From Phoronis australis (taxonomy: Eukaryota; Phoronida; Phoronidae), in contig NMRA01000072.1 of NCBI GenBank assembly GCA_002633005.1, forward strand, positions 421,989-485,988: 64,000 nucleotides of DNA, written 5' to 3'. Position 1 is the first letter of the stretch; each line of letters starts with the position of its first letter. Shown one piece after another: positions 1-12,400 of the stretch. The notes under the pieces are model-generated. The model made no database searches. It was not told the origin of the DNA and saw only the letters and a list, made by a program, of their open reading frames with translations. A program made the position numbers and the translations under genes.

Positions 1-707
1 AAAAAATGTTCATTGAAATTATAGACACATGGTGAACAGAGACACCTGGTGGCTGCCAAAAGTATTGCTCACAGGCTACTTTAGTTTTTGACAATATTGG
101 ACAAGACAACTAGTTCTTGTCGGTCAGTCATCTAAGTTCTTAACAGGTCCTCCTGGAGGCAATTTGTTTGCAAGTGTTGGATTTTATATTTTAACATATT
201 AAAAATAATTAAAAAATTATGGGTCATGGGTTGGAGAAATAAATGAAAAATACGGGCGGTGGGTACGAAATAAAAGTGCCTTCCCCCCCCTCCCATACAG
301 ATTTTGCTGGAACAGCCCTAAGTAAATTGTAATCAAATTCACCACAAAAGTGTCAACATTCCTATTGTTATAATCATCATTGATACTGTTACACGTTATA
401 AACAAACACAGAGGAATTTCTACATATTTTTTTGATATTCTGTTCAGCTGCAAAAAAAGATAACTAGACAGAGAATTCAATAATTTCCGCCGTGTAATAT
501 TGCTCATTAGAATACTGTCAGCGAGAATGAAGATAGCATTATTTTAGAAAGTTACACGAGGCTCATCTCTTAATGCCATGGATGTGAACATATTTCTGTT
601 TTCACTGTATCTACCGCACTTTGTTATCCGATCATCCATCGCCATGCACATGCTGAATGCTGAATGTGCCAAGTGCTATTCTAAGATATTGCTATATTCC
701 TTTGTAG

Positions 708-860
708 AAAAATGCCACAGAGTTCTTTGAAGCCAATGGGGGCATGGATGGGTTGGAGGCTACAGAGTACAGCAGTGAGGACAGTATCCGTACCATGACC
801 AGCGACCTCTTGGAGAAGTACTTTGAAAAGGACGACTCAGCAAATGCTGTTGTGGAGTAG
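708..860 (+). CDS. Terminal coding exon of an unidentified gene, possibly armadillo-type C-terminus (partial)
   Basis: A good 3' splice site (tttgtag, ending 707) opens a 50-codon frame that ends in TAG at 858-860. The peptide begins KNATEFFEANGGMDGLEATE and ends LLEKYFEKDDSANAVVE. The pattern (Gly-Gly, hydrophobic helix, a helix ending LLEKYF, then an acidic tail) resembles the last armadillo repeat of importin-alpha-like proteins, where GGLDKIE...LIEKYF is typical. It lacks the usual importin-alpha FNF/FQF end, so I do not name it. Upstream exons lie left of the window. It is followed by an untranslated stretch with AATAAA at 1692 and is convergent with SSH. A gene is fairly certain; the family is a guess. 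Confidence 0.6.
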   Translation, partial: KNATEFFEANGGMDGLEATEYSSEDSIRTMTSDLLEKYFEKDDSANAVVE

Positions 861-1715
861 GATTCGTTGTCATAGTGACGGGATATAATTCCAGATTCAA
901 TTAGTGACCCTTTTATTTTTTGATGGACCAGTTATTTTTGGTTGTTAAGGGTGTAAGTTAAAGGAATCTGCCTTTTTATATATGCTTATTAGATGTAGGT
1001 TCAAGTGTAAAACTTATCGGTCAGTGTTAGTTGTGAACTACTGACATTGTAATTATGAATTAGAGACATGCTTGCTCTGAGTAAACGAGATCTGTGTTCA
1101 TTCTTTGACCAATATTGTAAAACCATTCGATACACCTCATTCACAGTTCAGCGAACATCTCGAAGCTTTTCTACAGCATTCAGTGTTACCAAAATTTGCA
1201 ATAACAAAATCAATTTGTGCACATTACAACTGAATTGGGGAATGGAATGTTAGATGTGAGCCAACGTTGTAAACCAGGCTCGTTGTAACACGGTTTTACT
1301 GGAATAGAAAACTGAGGACTTTCCCCCAAGATATTGCGGAGTTTTAGAAATGCTCAAGAAGCTCAGAGGTTCAGCAAGGGTGAAGTACCAACGCTACCCC
1401 AAATCATGACGAGAGGGCCGGGTTTGAATTCTGACATGGCTTCTAACTCTACTGGGTTGTAGGAGTACCAGGTGGCAATACTGAATGGCAGCTTTCATCC
1501 TTCATCTTATGTACTCCCTTGGAAATGAATAATTCAACCACAAATGCTTCCATAGTGGTGGCACTTTGTCAAAAACGTGCCATAGAAGTGCCGTAATTGT
1601 TATGTGGCAGCCTGTAAATGTACACGTTTTTTCATTTCAACGTATGTACATAATAAGTTTTAATTTCTTGATTTTATATTCTGTAAAAGTTAATAAATTT
1701 GTCCTATGTTTTTAA
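861..1715 (+). other. Probable 3' untranslated region of the 708-860 gene
   Basis: This stretch follows the TAG at 860, has no convincing coding frame, and carries a canonical AATAAA at 1692-1697 followed by T-rich sequence. The exact cleavage site is not visible. Confidence 0.45.
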
Positions 1716-3891
1716 ACATTGTTTTCTTATGCTAACTGATGTAAAATTGTTACATGTAACATGGCGAGGCTGTTATTTTCCCCCAACAGTTCCAGGTACA
1801 GGAAATATCTGCCTAGTAATAAATCCAACTTCCATTATTGGGGCTTGGAAAGACTAATGACAAAAAAAGAGGGGATGCATTGTTCCACAAATAAATATGC
1901 TTGTGTTATAAACTTTAACTGAAACATTTTTGCATGAATAAAGTCAATTTTATAATGGTAAAAAAGATGAAAAAAGAAGAAACTGGAAATCAAAACCAAA
2001 CGGAAATCTTCTTAAAAGAAAAATTCCAAGCCCTGTCCATTTTGAGCATTGAACACTACAAAACAAACATCAAAATATTCAATTTCCATTGCTTAACATC
2101 AGTCACCCCTGTAGTATTGCAGTGCAGTGTATCAAACTAGACGTGAGCATTTTCTATAGAACACAGGTGCATACCTGCCACGTTTTCCCACCAAATCACC
2201 TCCCACGTGAAATAATTGCACGGGTTATTACCGATGGTTATTCACTTTTCAGGGTTTTACAAAAGGCCAGTTTAAGATATAACAGTTTATTATTTCATAA
2301 GTGCTCATCTACCAAGAATAAAATAATAGAGCTTAACAACATAAGACATAGCACCATTACATAACAATACAATCTCTTCAGTTGAAATTAACCATAGTCT
2401 TGCGTTTGCAACTCTGTCGTTATAAGGTAATGTATGTGAAGCTACGCAAGAAACGGCAAAATTCGCATAAGTCAAAAGTCGGGTGGTTAGCGATATTTTA
2501 TGAGTAAACCAAAATTGAAATTGATCCGAATAGCCAAGTGCATAAACTAAACTTGTACCGTGGAACTTTGCTGAGTGAAAATCTGACTGGCACAAGACTG
2601 ATTTATGCGAGTTTTACTGTACATGTACAAACGAACGAGCAGCACTAAGTTTCAAAGTTTACATCACCATTTGGAGCATAACATGAGCTACCTCTCGAGC
2701 CATGTCGGCACACTACAGTAATAGTCATATACAACTTTATTGCCGACGTTATATACAACTATTTGAACGTGTAGATGAATGTCCAAACAAGATGGTGTGT
2801 GCAGACCATCGTTTGCACAGTTATTAAAGAATATCATATGACTACAGTGTGTGAGTAAAATCTACTGACAAGCCAAGATTTGAAAAAAATACACTGATTT
2901 ATCATAACCTTTGACAGTTATCATCTCGTGTACTTATGATGTGCGCTCTTAAATGTGCAGCACAGTTTGCAAATAGTTTGTAGTGGAAAATAAAGTACTT
3001 CTTCATAGTTCGGTACTGTGACCTGATGAGTGTTTTATACTCGAGGCCCAGTTTCACCAAAATCATATAAAGTTAGTGTGCCTGTCACGTGACAACCTAC
3101 ACCAGATGGCCATTGCTATGAATGGTCAAGAGTTCGTCTTGGTAGCCAATAAACACTTACCATCTAGTACAAATCTAGCTACCAGTGCCGAAATATTTCT
3201 AAAACTGCAGTTCAACAACATCATATCTTAAACATTACGTAGAAGCTAATCCCTGATGGTCATGTGACAAGATTTGTTTTAACGTCAAACAAATGAATTA
3301 ATAAAAATAATTATTTTTAAAGCCGTCTACTGAGCATAACCAAGGGACAGCACAATGATCAACGAAGGTTAAAATGACAGACCTCAACATAGCACATGTA
3401 ACATTTTGACAAACGTGCCTTCATTATAATATGGAATATTCGGCCCAAATTTGGAAAACTAGTTAACATTTTCACAGTGGAAAAACTACAGTACAGTAGT
3501 CACAAGAATTAAACTGGTCACAGTTAATTTTTACTTTAATTTGAACTTGAATTTATAAATTATGACACAGTAACACCAACAGTTGCATTACTGGCCTCCT
3601 TGGTAAACAACAGATATGAACCAGTGATCAGTGCTAAGCTTCATATCGGAAACAGCTAATAAAATTCAAATGTCAGTGCTATACATTATGCTCAGTGCTA
3701 TTATAATACTTAATTATACTTCAACGTTATAATGAGTTCTACTCATCCAGATTCTGGAGGCTAGCATGTTACTCTTGTAAATACTCAACAAATTAGGTAC
3801 AATTTTGTTGAAGGCTAATTAATGTGAATTCCTCTCTATGGCTCTAACCAAAGGCTAATGGATGCATTTTAACGTGCACGAGGTACTTCTG
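1716..3891. other. Intergenic stretch, SSH 3' side
   Basis: No credible coding frame. It lies between two convergent genes and probably includes the end of the SSH 3' UTR: reverse-strand AATAAA signals occur at 2286-2291 and 2736-2741. I cannot tell which, if any, is used. Confidence 0.35.
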
Positions 3892-4619
3892 TTAAAGGGG
3901 AATGTTAACTTTTTAAGGCATTTTGGGTAAATTTGTCAAGCTCCACATGCCATAAAAGTAATACGAACATTTTTCATAAAAATGAGATTAATGAAAATAA
4001 CAATTCTTCAAAACAGAAGAGTGACGCAGTAAACAAGCTGCAAACATGACAGCCAGCCCAAGTAAGCTGTAATCTCTCCCTTTTCCAATCTGATGACAGC
4101 AGGAATTAATTTTAGGAGCACTCCCTGTGTCATAGGTGCAAAAACAATTACATTGACGTGCTGAGATTGCTTAGTTCAGGCCACTGGGCGCATTAAAATT
4201 TTAAATGAAAAAGGACAATAAACTAACATGGCCCATAGGTCCTCCAAATAAACCCATACACTTCTACCCATGAGGGACAATTCACCCATACCCACATTTT
4301 TTAAAAATGAATCTTATAACAGTGCTGAATGGTCAAGGCACCAGCCCATTTTTAGTCGTCGCCTTGGTATGTAACAATTTGACTTGAGCAATTTTGACAG
4401 AAACGGGTGATAAATCAAAAACAACTGTACAGTGATTCTGACTTGGAGCAATAGCATTGCGCCATTTGCTCAGTTTCATAACTCCCACTTTGAAGAACTG
4501 CCATTTTCATTAATTTTGGTTATTAAAATCAACTAAAATGCCTTTAAAGCAAGTAACATGCAGTACATGTACACTAAGTTGACCAAAGGCACCTTCCAAA
4601 CAGAAACATTCCCCTTTAA
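3892..4619. mobile_element. TTAA-flanked miniature inverted-repeat element (728 bp)
   Basis: The left end reads TTAA-AGGGGAATGTT and the right end AACATTCCCCT-TTAA, a perfect terminal inverted repeat of 11 bases inside TTAA. The inverted similarity continues inward: GGCATTTT near both ends, and a stretch like TTAATGAAAATAACAATTCT (about 3991-4010) that recurs inverted near 4500-4520. There is no coding capacity. TTAA target duplication is the signature of piggyBac-type transposition, so I infer a piggyBac-mobilised MITE. Confidence 0.7.
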
Positions 4620-5280
4620 AATGTTGTATCCAATAGCTGGCTCATTTCAATAAATGATTTACAATTAAAATATAGATAACTTAAACTAAATATTATTTTA
4701 ATTACTGTACAGTATTATCTATCGGTAAAGCACTGAAATTGTCATGGACTGTTCAAAATTTTCATAATTCTCCCCAAACTATTGTGATGCAATAATATGA
4801 CACGGAAAAAATGAGCAAAATTTCCTGTTGAGTTATATTATACCTCAGTCTGCACCTTGAATACAGGATCATGTGAATTTTAATGCTTGCCCATAATACT
4901 GCAACAAAATTTACCAAGATTTAAAAAAAATGAGAGGAGTGGAATGGCATTATAAAAATTCTTTACCGTACACTTGACATGTGATAATGGTAATAATGGT
5001 GAAAACGTCCCAACAATGGATGAAATATTCCAGATTTCAAAAATTGTCTAGCTGTTTTTAAGTTATGATAAAAACTGTGACGGCGGAAGTGAATACTAGG
5101 TGATTGTCCATAAATTTAGTCAAAAGCATAAAACCACTACTGACATAACTACACATGCGCCAGTAACAACATTATGCATTGACAGCCAAAAAGGAATTTG
5201 AAACAAAAACCAGGATACTTTAACCTACAGCCAGTAGGAAGAGAATTACCCACACACTTGTGGGTAGCAAGTTTTGTTGA
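4620..5280 (-). other. Probable SSH 3' UTR
   Basis: This lies immediately downstream (reverse strand) of the SSH stop codon. It is AT-rich with no recognisable coding sequence. The 3' end of the transcript is not determined. Confidence 0.4.
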
Positions 5281-6494
5281 CTACTGCATGTAGAAATTTT
5301 TATTGCCAAGCTGTTCAGCACTCTTACGTGCCGCAAGTTTGGTGAGCGGGTGTGTCTTGCCATGGTGTTGTCGCTCTTTTACAGACTCAACGCCACCTAA
5401 TGCAGGCACGGAACGTTTGTCTAAGGCACTTTGGTCATAGCCCTTACTGTTTCGTGACTTCTCCGACCACGACGAAGACCTCTCTCGAAGCAGCGGTGAC
5501 AAGACATCCTCACACGGAGGACTAGGAGACTTCTGAGCCTTCAAGCTTTGTGTCCTCTGAACAGAACTCCCTTTCACCTTGTCCGTTATTTCAATAGTAA
5601 GCGGTCTGTGAAGAAAGCTAAGGTCTGGAATAAACGATTGATAGATTTCCGAACGAGGTCTCGGTTTACTCTCAAACTTCCCTACTAAATTTTTAACTGA
5701 AATGTCGCTTTCCGAACTTGAGCAAGGAGTTGTGTCCTCAGAAACAATGTGGTTGCCATTGTTTCCCTTACCTGCACATAACGCTGGCTCCTGGTTGAGG
5801 CAACTAGCATGATCAAACACTTCATTCTCAGATACCTCTTTGTCACAGTGTGCTTTTGCTACTTCAGATACTGAGTTCTCTTCAAACAGACTTCGTCTCT
5901 TGGACACGTAACCTTGTTTATTCAAAATGTGATCCGATATCTCTGATGGCTTCTCTATAGACGCACAGTCATCCTCCAACATCTCTTCGGGTTCAGATTC
6001 GCTAGCAAACCTTTTCTTCTCCTTTTCCAACATGAGGCTATCTTCAAACTGACTCAAGCGCTTTGATACCGCTCTCGACTGCTCCAACAGTTGGATTTCA
6101 TCGTCGCAGTTGTCCAATTGAGATTCAGGCTCAGTGCATTCAAAATCATCTTTTTTCACCTTGTTTTCATTGACGTCTTCAGAATCCAAACAAATAATGT
6201 AGTCTGGTGAGCTAGGAGGCTCATAGGTACAAAAATCGTCTATTTTCTTAACATTTTCCTCCCTTTTCTCTATTGCCATGGTGATTCTCTTGACAAGGCC
6301 ACACTTTGGCATTGAGTCTGTCGGTTCAGCTAAGTCTTCCGAGGTCTCCAGATTACCCAGCAAACGAGACCCTATTTCACGAATGAGGTGTAACGTTTCA
6401 GCGTTCATGCGACTTTCCAATGGAGCAAGTGACGAAGAAGGTGATTCATTCTCCTGATTGAGCAAATCTGTCTGTTTAGTATAATTTTCATAGC
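5281..6494 (-). CDS. SSH: SSH coding exon 15, C-terminal tail and stop
   Basis: This exon has 404 codons including TAG (5281-5283). It contains CGLVKRITMAIEKREENVKK, a second SVQRTQSLK motif (S1233), and ends AARKSAEQLGNKNFYMQ. It is acidic and Ser-rich, as in vertebrate Slingshot tails. Confidence 0.9.
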
Positions 6495-9400
6495 CTGAAA
6501 AGACATAAAGTAATTGCATAGTGAAGTAGTGAATCCTTATGACACCGGCAACAATATGCTAGCGTTAAAAACAAAATCGAAAAAACCACGTAGGAAATGA
6601 GGCAAATTTCTAAGCTACAAAATTTTGGGTACTAAATTCACTGCTGATTCGGTGCCATTTAAAAAAAAATCTTCATGATTTTTGCAAATGCGTTGAAGAA
6701 ATTACAACAAAGACAAAGGGGATTTGGCATTTTTAAATAACGATTGTTATTATACCATTCTCTTTTACCGGGATTAAAATCACAGAGCGACAATTCCACA
6801 GAACAAACAACAGTGTATTTAACAACAACAACAACAACAACATCAATCATGGTTCTGTAGGAGGTCATTTCAATGAGACAAACGTGACTCCATGAAAACG
6901 GGATAAGAGGCAATGAGTGATAGCAACATGATCCAAAGAGACACTGCAACCATACTGCCTGCAGACACTACACATCACAGTATATACTGCACAAGGAGCG
7001 GCACAAAATAAATGAAAAACATACCAGCCCATTTTTCATTTAAGTGACACACATTTCCTTATGTGAAAATCTTCAACGAATACAAACAACAAGAAAATCG
7101 TGTTCACTCTTAGCAAGGTTGTACCGTAGAATTGCAGACCTGTGTACCACCCAAACTGCATTGGAGTACTCCGAACTACAGATTTGCAGATTTTCTAGTA
7201 AATTCACAGATTCCCATGTACAGACCAAATTTACTTTCACTATCTGACCGACTAAAAAAAAGGAGGGGGCTTTGCTTAGTGTTCAGACCTTTCGCACTGA
7301 ATTCTTGCCTCTTTAGAGGACTTTTGTGTTGTTTCCTCGGACTTTCGGTTATGGAATTCATTCAACCCCCTGGGTACGCGTATAGGTTCATTTTTCTACT
7401 TGCTTACCTGTCAAACACTTTCTAAAACACACGTAGTGAATTGATCACCAATTTTCAGAATAACTTAAGTTGTTTAGTTGAGGGATAACGCACATAGTGA
7501 AAAGGTCCTGTTAATGAAATGTCCTTACTGAACTAAGTTATGTTAATGCATGCCTAATGTACACCTCGTCATTTCATAACACAACAACATATCTGCAAAA
7601 ATGTGTTGATGAATCTGCACTGGACAATGTTTTGCATTGATATTTTCTTAGCCATTCACAAAAGTTTTGAATAATTATTCATTGGATGTGTCAGTGATCA
7701 CGTACCACTGTACTGCATGCGAAAAGACCTGGAGTCGAGGCTTGACTCCTTGAGACCTAGAGACTCGACTGGGGATCGAGTATTATCGTCAGCTCAACAC
7801 GCTATAAAGTCAGTGCAGTCACCATGTCCGCAAAAATTACGCTATACAACTTGCAGTATAAATTCCACGGTCCCTTGGATAAGACATTGTCATTCTTTGG
7901 AATAACGTCGCAAAAACAGATGTTCCCTTCTTTCTGAAGCTACTTTCTTGACAGCTCGGAATATGCGACCACACGTGCTTTGCCATTTTGTCAACAGTAC
8001 GTATTTAGCCGTAAATAGCCAGAATAAGACGAAGTAAGCAATCCACAAATCACAGAAGTCGTTGCTTATAGGTTAGGCCTGTGAAACACATGCCGATAGA
8101 AGACGCCTCGCGATTTGCCGATTATCAGGCTATTTCGAGAATGAAACAAGGAAGTTTTCCGAGTTTGTTGCTAAACTTTTTAACTAAAATAATGGATTTA
8201 CAATATCTTTTTTTCATTTCTAACTTTAAAACCTCCTTCCTCGTCTGTTTAGACTACAAATCTGCGAGAAGCAAGTGAATTAATAATCTCCTTTGAATTT
8301 GCTGAATTTGCGTATTCTTGCCTGGCCGTGCATACTTGCGTACTGGAGGCTTGATTTCCATACGAATCCGCATTTTTTGCGTATGGTACATAGGTCTGGA
8401 ATTGTCACAAAAACATGATAAAGTTTTGGTTGTTTACAGTCTGGTGGTCAGCCTTTAAAAACTGATGGATAATTTTGTGGGAAGTAACAGAATAATTTCT
8501 TAATATTTTCAGTGCTTGCTCACTTTACGAAACAAATTGAATACAGCTGGCCTTACCTAACAACCTCTGCTTTACTTTTCCAAGCTCCAGCGATGAAGTT
8601 TCATCTTTGAACTTGGTGGCAATAGTATCCGCCCACGTGTCATCTAACCTTGTCTTCCTCTCCTCGTTAGAAGACACTGAAGAAAGCCCTGATTCAATCT
8701 CTGAAGTCTTCAATTTCTTTATACTTTGAGATGCCATCTCTTCTGAATCCATGCACGATATGCTAGGCACAGACTCCTCAGATTTTGAGAGTGGAAAAAC
8801 ATTTGCTGGTGCCTCCAGAATTATTTCCTCACTAAGCCGTTTTTCTTTAAGGCTCTGAGATCGTTGCACAGAAGCTCTTGGAGGACTTTCACCTTTGGCA
8901 TAGAGATCATCCTTAGTAAGACTTAATGCTGTCATTTCAACTGTTAAGTTCCTACAAACAAATGGAGGGGTAAGAGAATAAGAGAAACTAGCGATGGAGA
9001 TAACCATAATGTTAGTCTTGCACACAAAAAGCATAATTTATCCAGAGAGAAAATGGAACAAAGAATTTTAAAAATTATAAGCAAAAATAAATGCTACGGA
9101 CAATGGGTTGTTAGCAGACTGTACAGCGCAGCCACGTGGACTGTGGACTCTCACTTCAGAAGTCCATGTTTGAATCCAGTGCTGGCTGACTATAAGAACT
9201 GTAGTTGTCTCGTGCTTCACTGACCTAATTTGAGCGTGTAAGAGAGAGTGAATGTAAAGTGAATGTGCTGAGGGTCAGCACTGACAAGGTAATGCATGCA
9301 CGCACGATCGATCCCCTCATTTGACGAAGTGGGCAAAAAGGTCCGCCTCAGAGAAACAAAAACTCCGAAAAAAAATAGAAAACGAGACAAAATACTAAAA

Positions 9401-12400
9401 AGGCAGGCACTACCAAATTCGGCGAATGCACAGTTCATAGCTCTGAATGTACCCCATGAATCTTAGTAAAAGGTCTACATTCTCAAAATTTGGAGCACCC
9501 CCATTTTTTAGGCTGGGTGTGCGCATGTAATGTTCATTTAACGTTATGTGGGACCTAAGAAAAGTGTAGAACTTTGGCCAACTTGGAAACATCATATCTC
9601 AGAAAGGGCTGATTGGATTCATATGAAACTTTTCACATACTATAATTTTGTTCTCCAGAACTGTTTTTAAACTATTCCAATTTTTCATGAGATGCTATCT
9701 AACTAATGACAGATTGGTATAAAATTGAAAATTGAAGTCTACAGGATATCATCTACCATCAGATATTTTTTACAACTATTTTATACAGTTTTGTAGATAA
9801 TTGGCTAAATGGATAGACCTGTCAGTAAGGCCCCAAAAGACCCTTTAACATTTTACAAAAGATACCAGGTATCAGCTTTCTGGGCATTCAGTTCAAACTC
9901 ACTTTCTGTTTCTCTCTTCAATCTCCTCCAATGTTCTTTGCACAAACCCCGGTTCTGGCTTGGACTCCTTTCTGATATGATCTCCGCCTAACTGCGGGAC
10001 CTCGAAATTTTCGGTCAATGCATTGGCATTCACATTTGCTTCGTCGTCTATGACATCACTTGCATCATCACCATGAGAAACAACTCCAATACGCCTCTTT
10101 CTAGCACCACTATGAACTTCCAATGTCTCGGCTACATCAAAATTGGATGCTCGCACAAGTCTACGTTGTTGCTGTTTCTTAACATCAACCGGACTAGCAC
10201 TAAAATCCATGGAATCAAAAGCCTTGTTAATGTCTACATGCTTTGCATAAGTTGGTTCAGTGCGGTTTCTTTCCACCGCAGGTAGTGTATTGCTAAACTC
10301 CATCTGAAGGTCAACACCAAAGGAAGGAGCACCATCAAAGCTTCGTTTTCGAAGACGCTCCTGTATGACCTCGGGGTCGTGAGGATCTTCCTCCTCAGCC
10401 TTGATCCAATGATCATCTGTCTTCAATCTCTCATGAGAAGTGAGCTTCTTAGTAGTCCACGTGGAAGGCATCTGATTCATCTCCTGAAAATCATCGTCAT
10501 CATCATCATCGTTATCTAGCTGATGCAGTTCTGGAAGGCTGGACACTCGTCGGGTCAGTCCAAGTTTCTGGGGCGAGGGGTGAGGGGTGCTGAAAGACTT
10601 GAAACGTGAACTGGAGTCCAACAGACAGGCATGTTTCGAAGTCAGATCTGTGGTTTTGCTCTTCATCTTATTCTGGGGGCACAAATCATCTTCTTGGTTA
10701 GAAGGACTGTCTAAATGGTCCTCATCCTCTCCATCACTAGACAAAGTCTGGCTTTCGAACATTGGTTCAAACTCCTCTGCTTCTGTCTCTGCAGAAAAAA
10801 ACATTGAACATCATTCACTGACTTTGGAAAGTTAGTTCTCAGTTGTTCGCAACGGTCAGTTCATACCAATCACGCCAAAATATCAGCCTGTATCTATTAA
10901 CTAAGAATCTTCGTTCAAGAGAAACACGGACAAGACAAACATTGTACTCAGTGGGCAAGTGCTCAGTACAATACATTAACTATTCTTTCAATTTCTACAA
11001 ATCATAAATCCAGTTTGTTCAATAAAAACTAAAGTCCCATGCAGTGCCATCTTTCAAAGCCATTGTTTTGTTCATATTTTGTTCAAGTACATTAGCATCT
11101 CTAATTACGCATGATAACGCCCTGGACAGCACAGAGTTTACTGAGTGATTCAGCGAAAAGATTCAATGCCACTAATTTGACTTATTCCAATTTGAAGTTT
11201 GCAACTTCAGCCGGACCTAATCAGTGCTGTGTGGGACTCAAAATGTGAAAAGATTCAGGACTTCACGTATCAACAGTGATCAAATTTAGGGGCAAAACTT
11301 AGACGGAAAATGAGTTTCGTCTCACACATCTGTAAAAACATTAATTATGCCCTCTATTGACAGCATAGTGAATCACCTACCTGATTTCTCGTCCTCATCA
11401 GCTGCTGCATTGCGACAGTCCTCTTCTAAGTCCGTCAACTCAATGCATTTACTTGCCAAGTTTGTGTCCGATTTAGACCTGTACATGGGCTTCCAGAGAG
11501 CGTTGTGTCGCTGACCACTACAAGTAAACAAAATAAAATTGATAAAAACTCAATAATGTTGTTTATTATACATCCACTTAATTCGGCTTTCGTGTTTTGA
11601 ATTTCTGTACAACTTGATCACATAGACTTTAAAGGGGTAACACTGAATTTTGCATTTTTGTGTTAGAATTTGACTCTTCCTCCATTTCTGAGAACAAATT
11701 AAAGAAACTGATCTGAAAACTGCAATGTTATCATTTTAATATCATCTCAGAAAACCCTTTACCCTATATCACTGCTTAGCGCACTTGAATGGTAGCTGAC
11801 TCAAATGAATCCAAGATAGCCCAAACGCTTAAGCTACAAACTGGCCAATTACTGCAAAAACAAAACTATAATCATGATGGCTTTATGGTTGTGATTGTTT
11901 TTGCTGACTGGAACTGGACTGTACTAAGTTTTTGAAAACAGAGGCAGCATTTTTTGGAAAAAAGAATTATAAAGAAAAATGAGTTTATGAGTTATGTCTA
12001 ACAAAGTGTATGGAAAAATTTTTTACACAAGCTAAGGTAAAGTAACCGTTTTTGAGGTTACATTTTACTAATTATAATTATAATTATATTTTACTATCCA
12101 TGGAACATTAGAGAGTGATGCAAAAGGCCCACACCTTCTGTTCTGTGTTCATTTACATTGAGAAAAGAAAATGTGTGACTCGTTATTGAACACAGTCGGT
12201 CGGGTCAATCGTGTTTGCTCAGTGGAAATGAATGCTGAAGGAAGATGTGGACTTTTGCCGAGCCTTTTGCACCACTTCATATTGTTAAAAGGAGAGTAAA
12301 CGCATGCCAGGGGAGCAGCAATTTACGCAAAAAAAAAAAACATCTCTCTACGATTACCAAGGAACTGTATTTTTCGTAAAAAGGTGTCACGAAAAATGGT

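Noticed and set aside
9120-9200. tRNA-like B box (GTTTGAATCC) in SSH intron 13
   Set aside because: No A box at the right spacing and no match to the SINE body.
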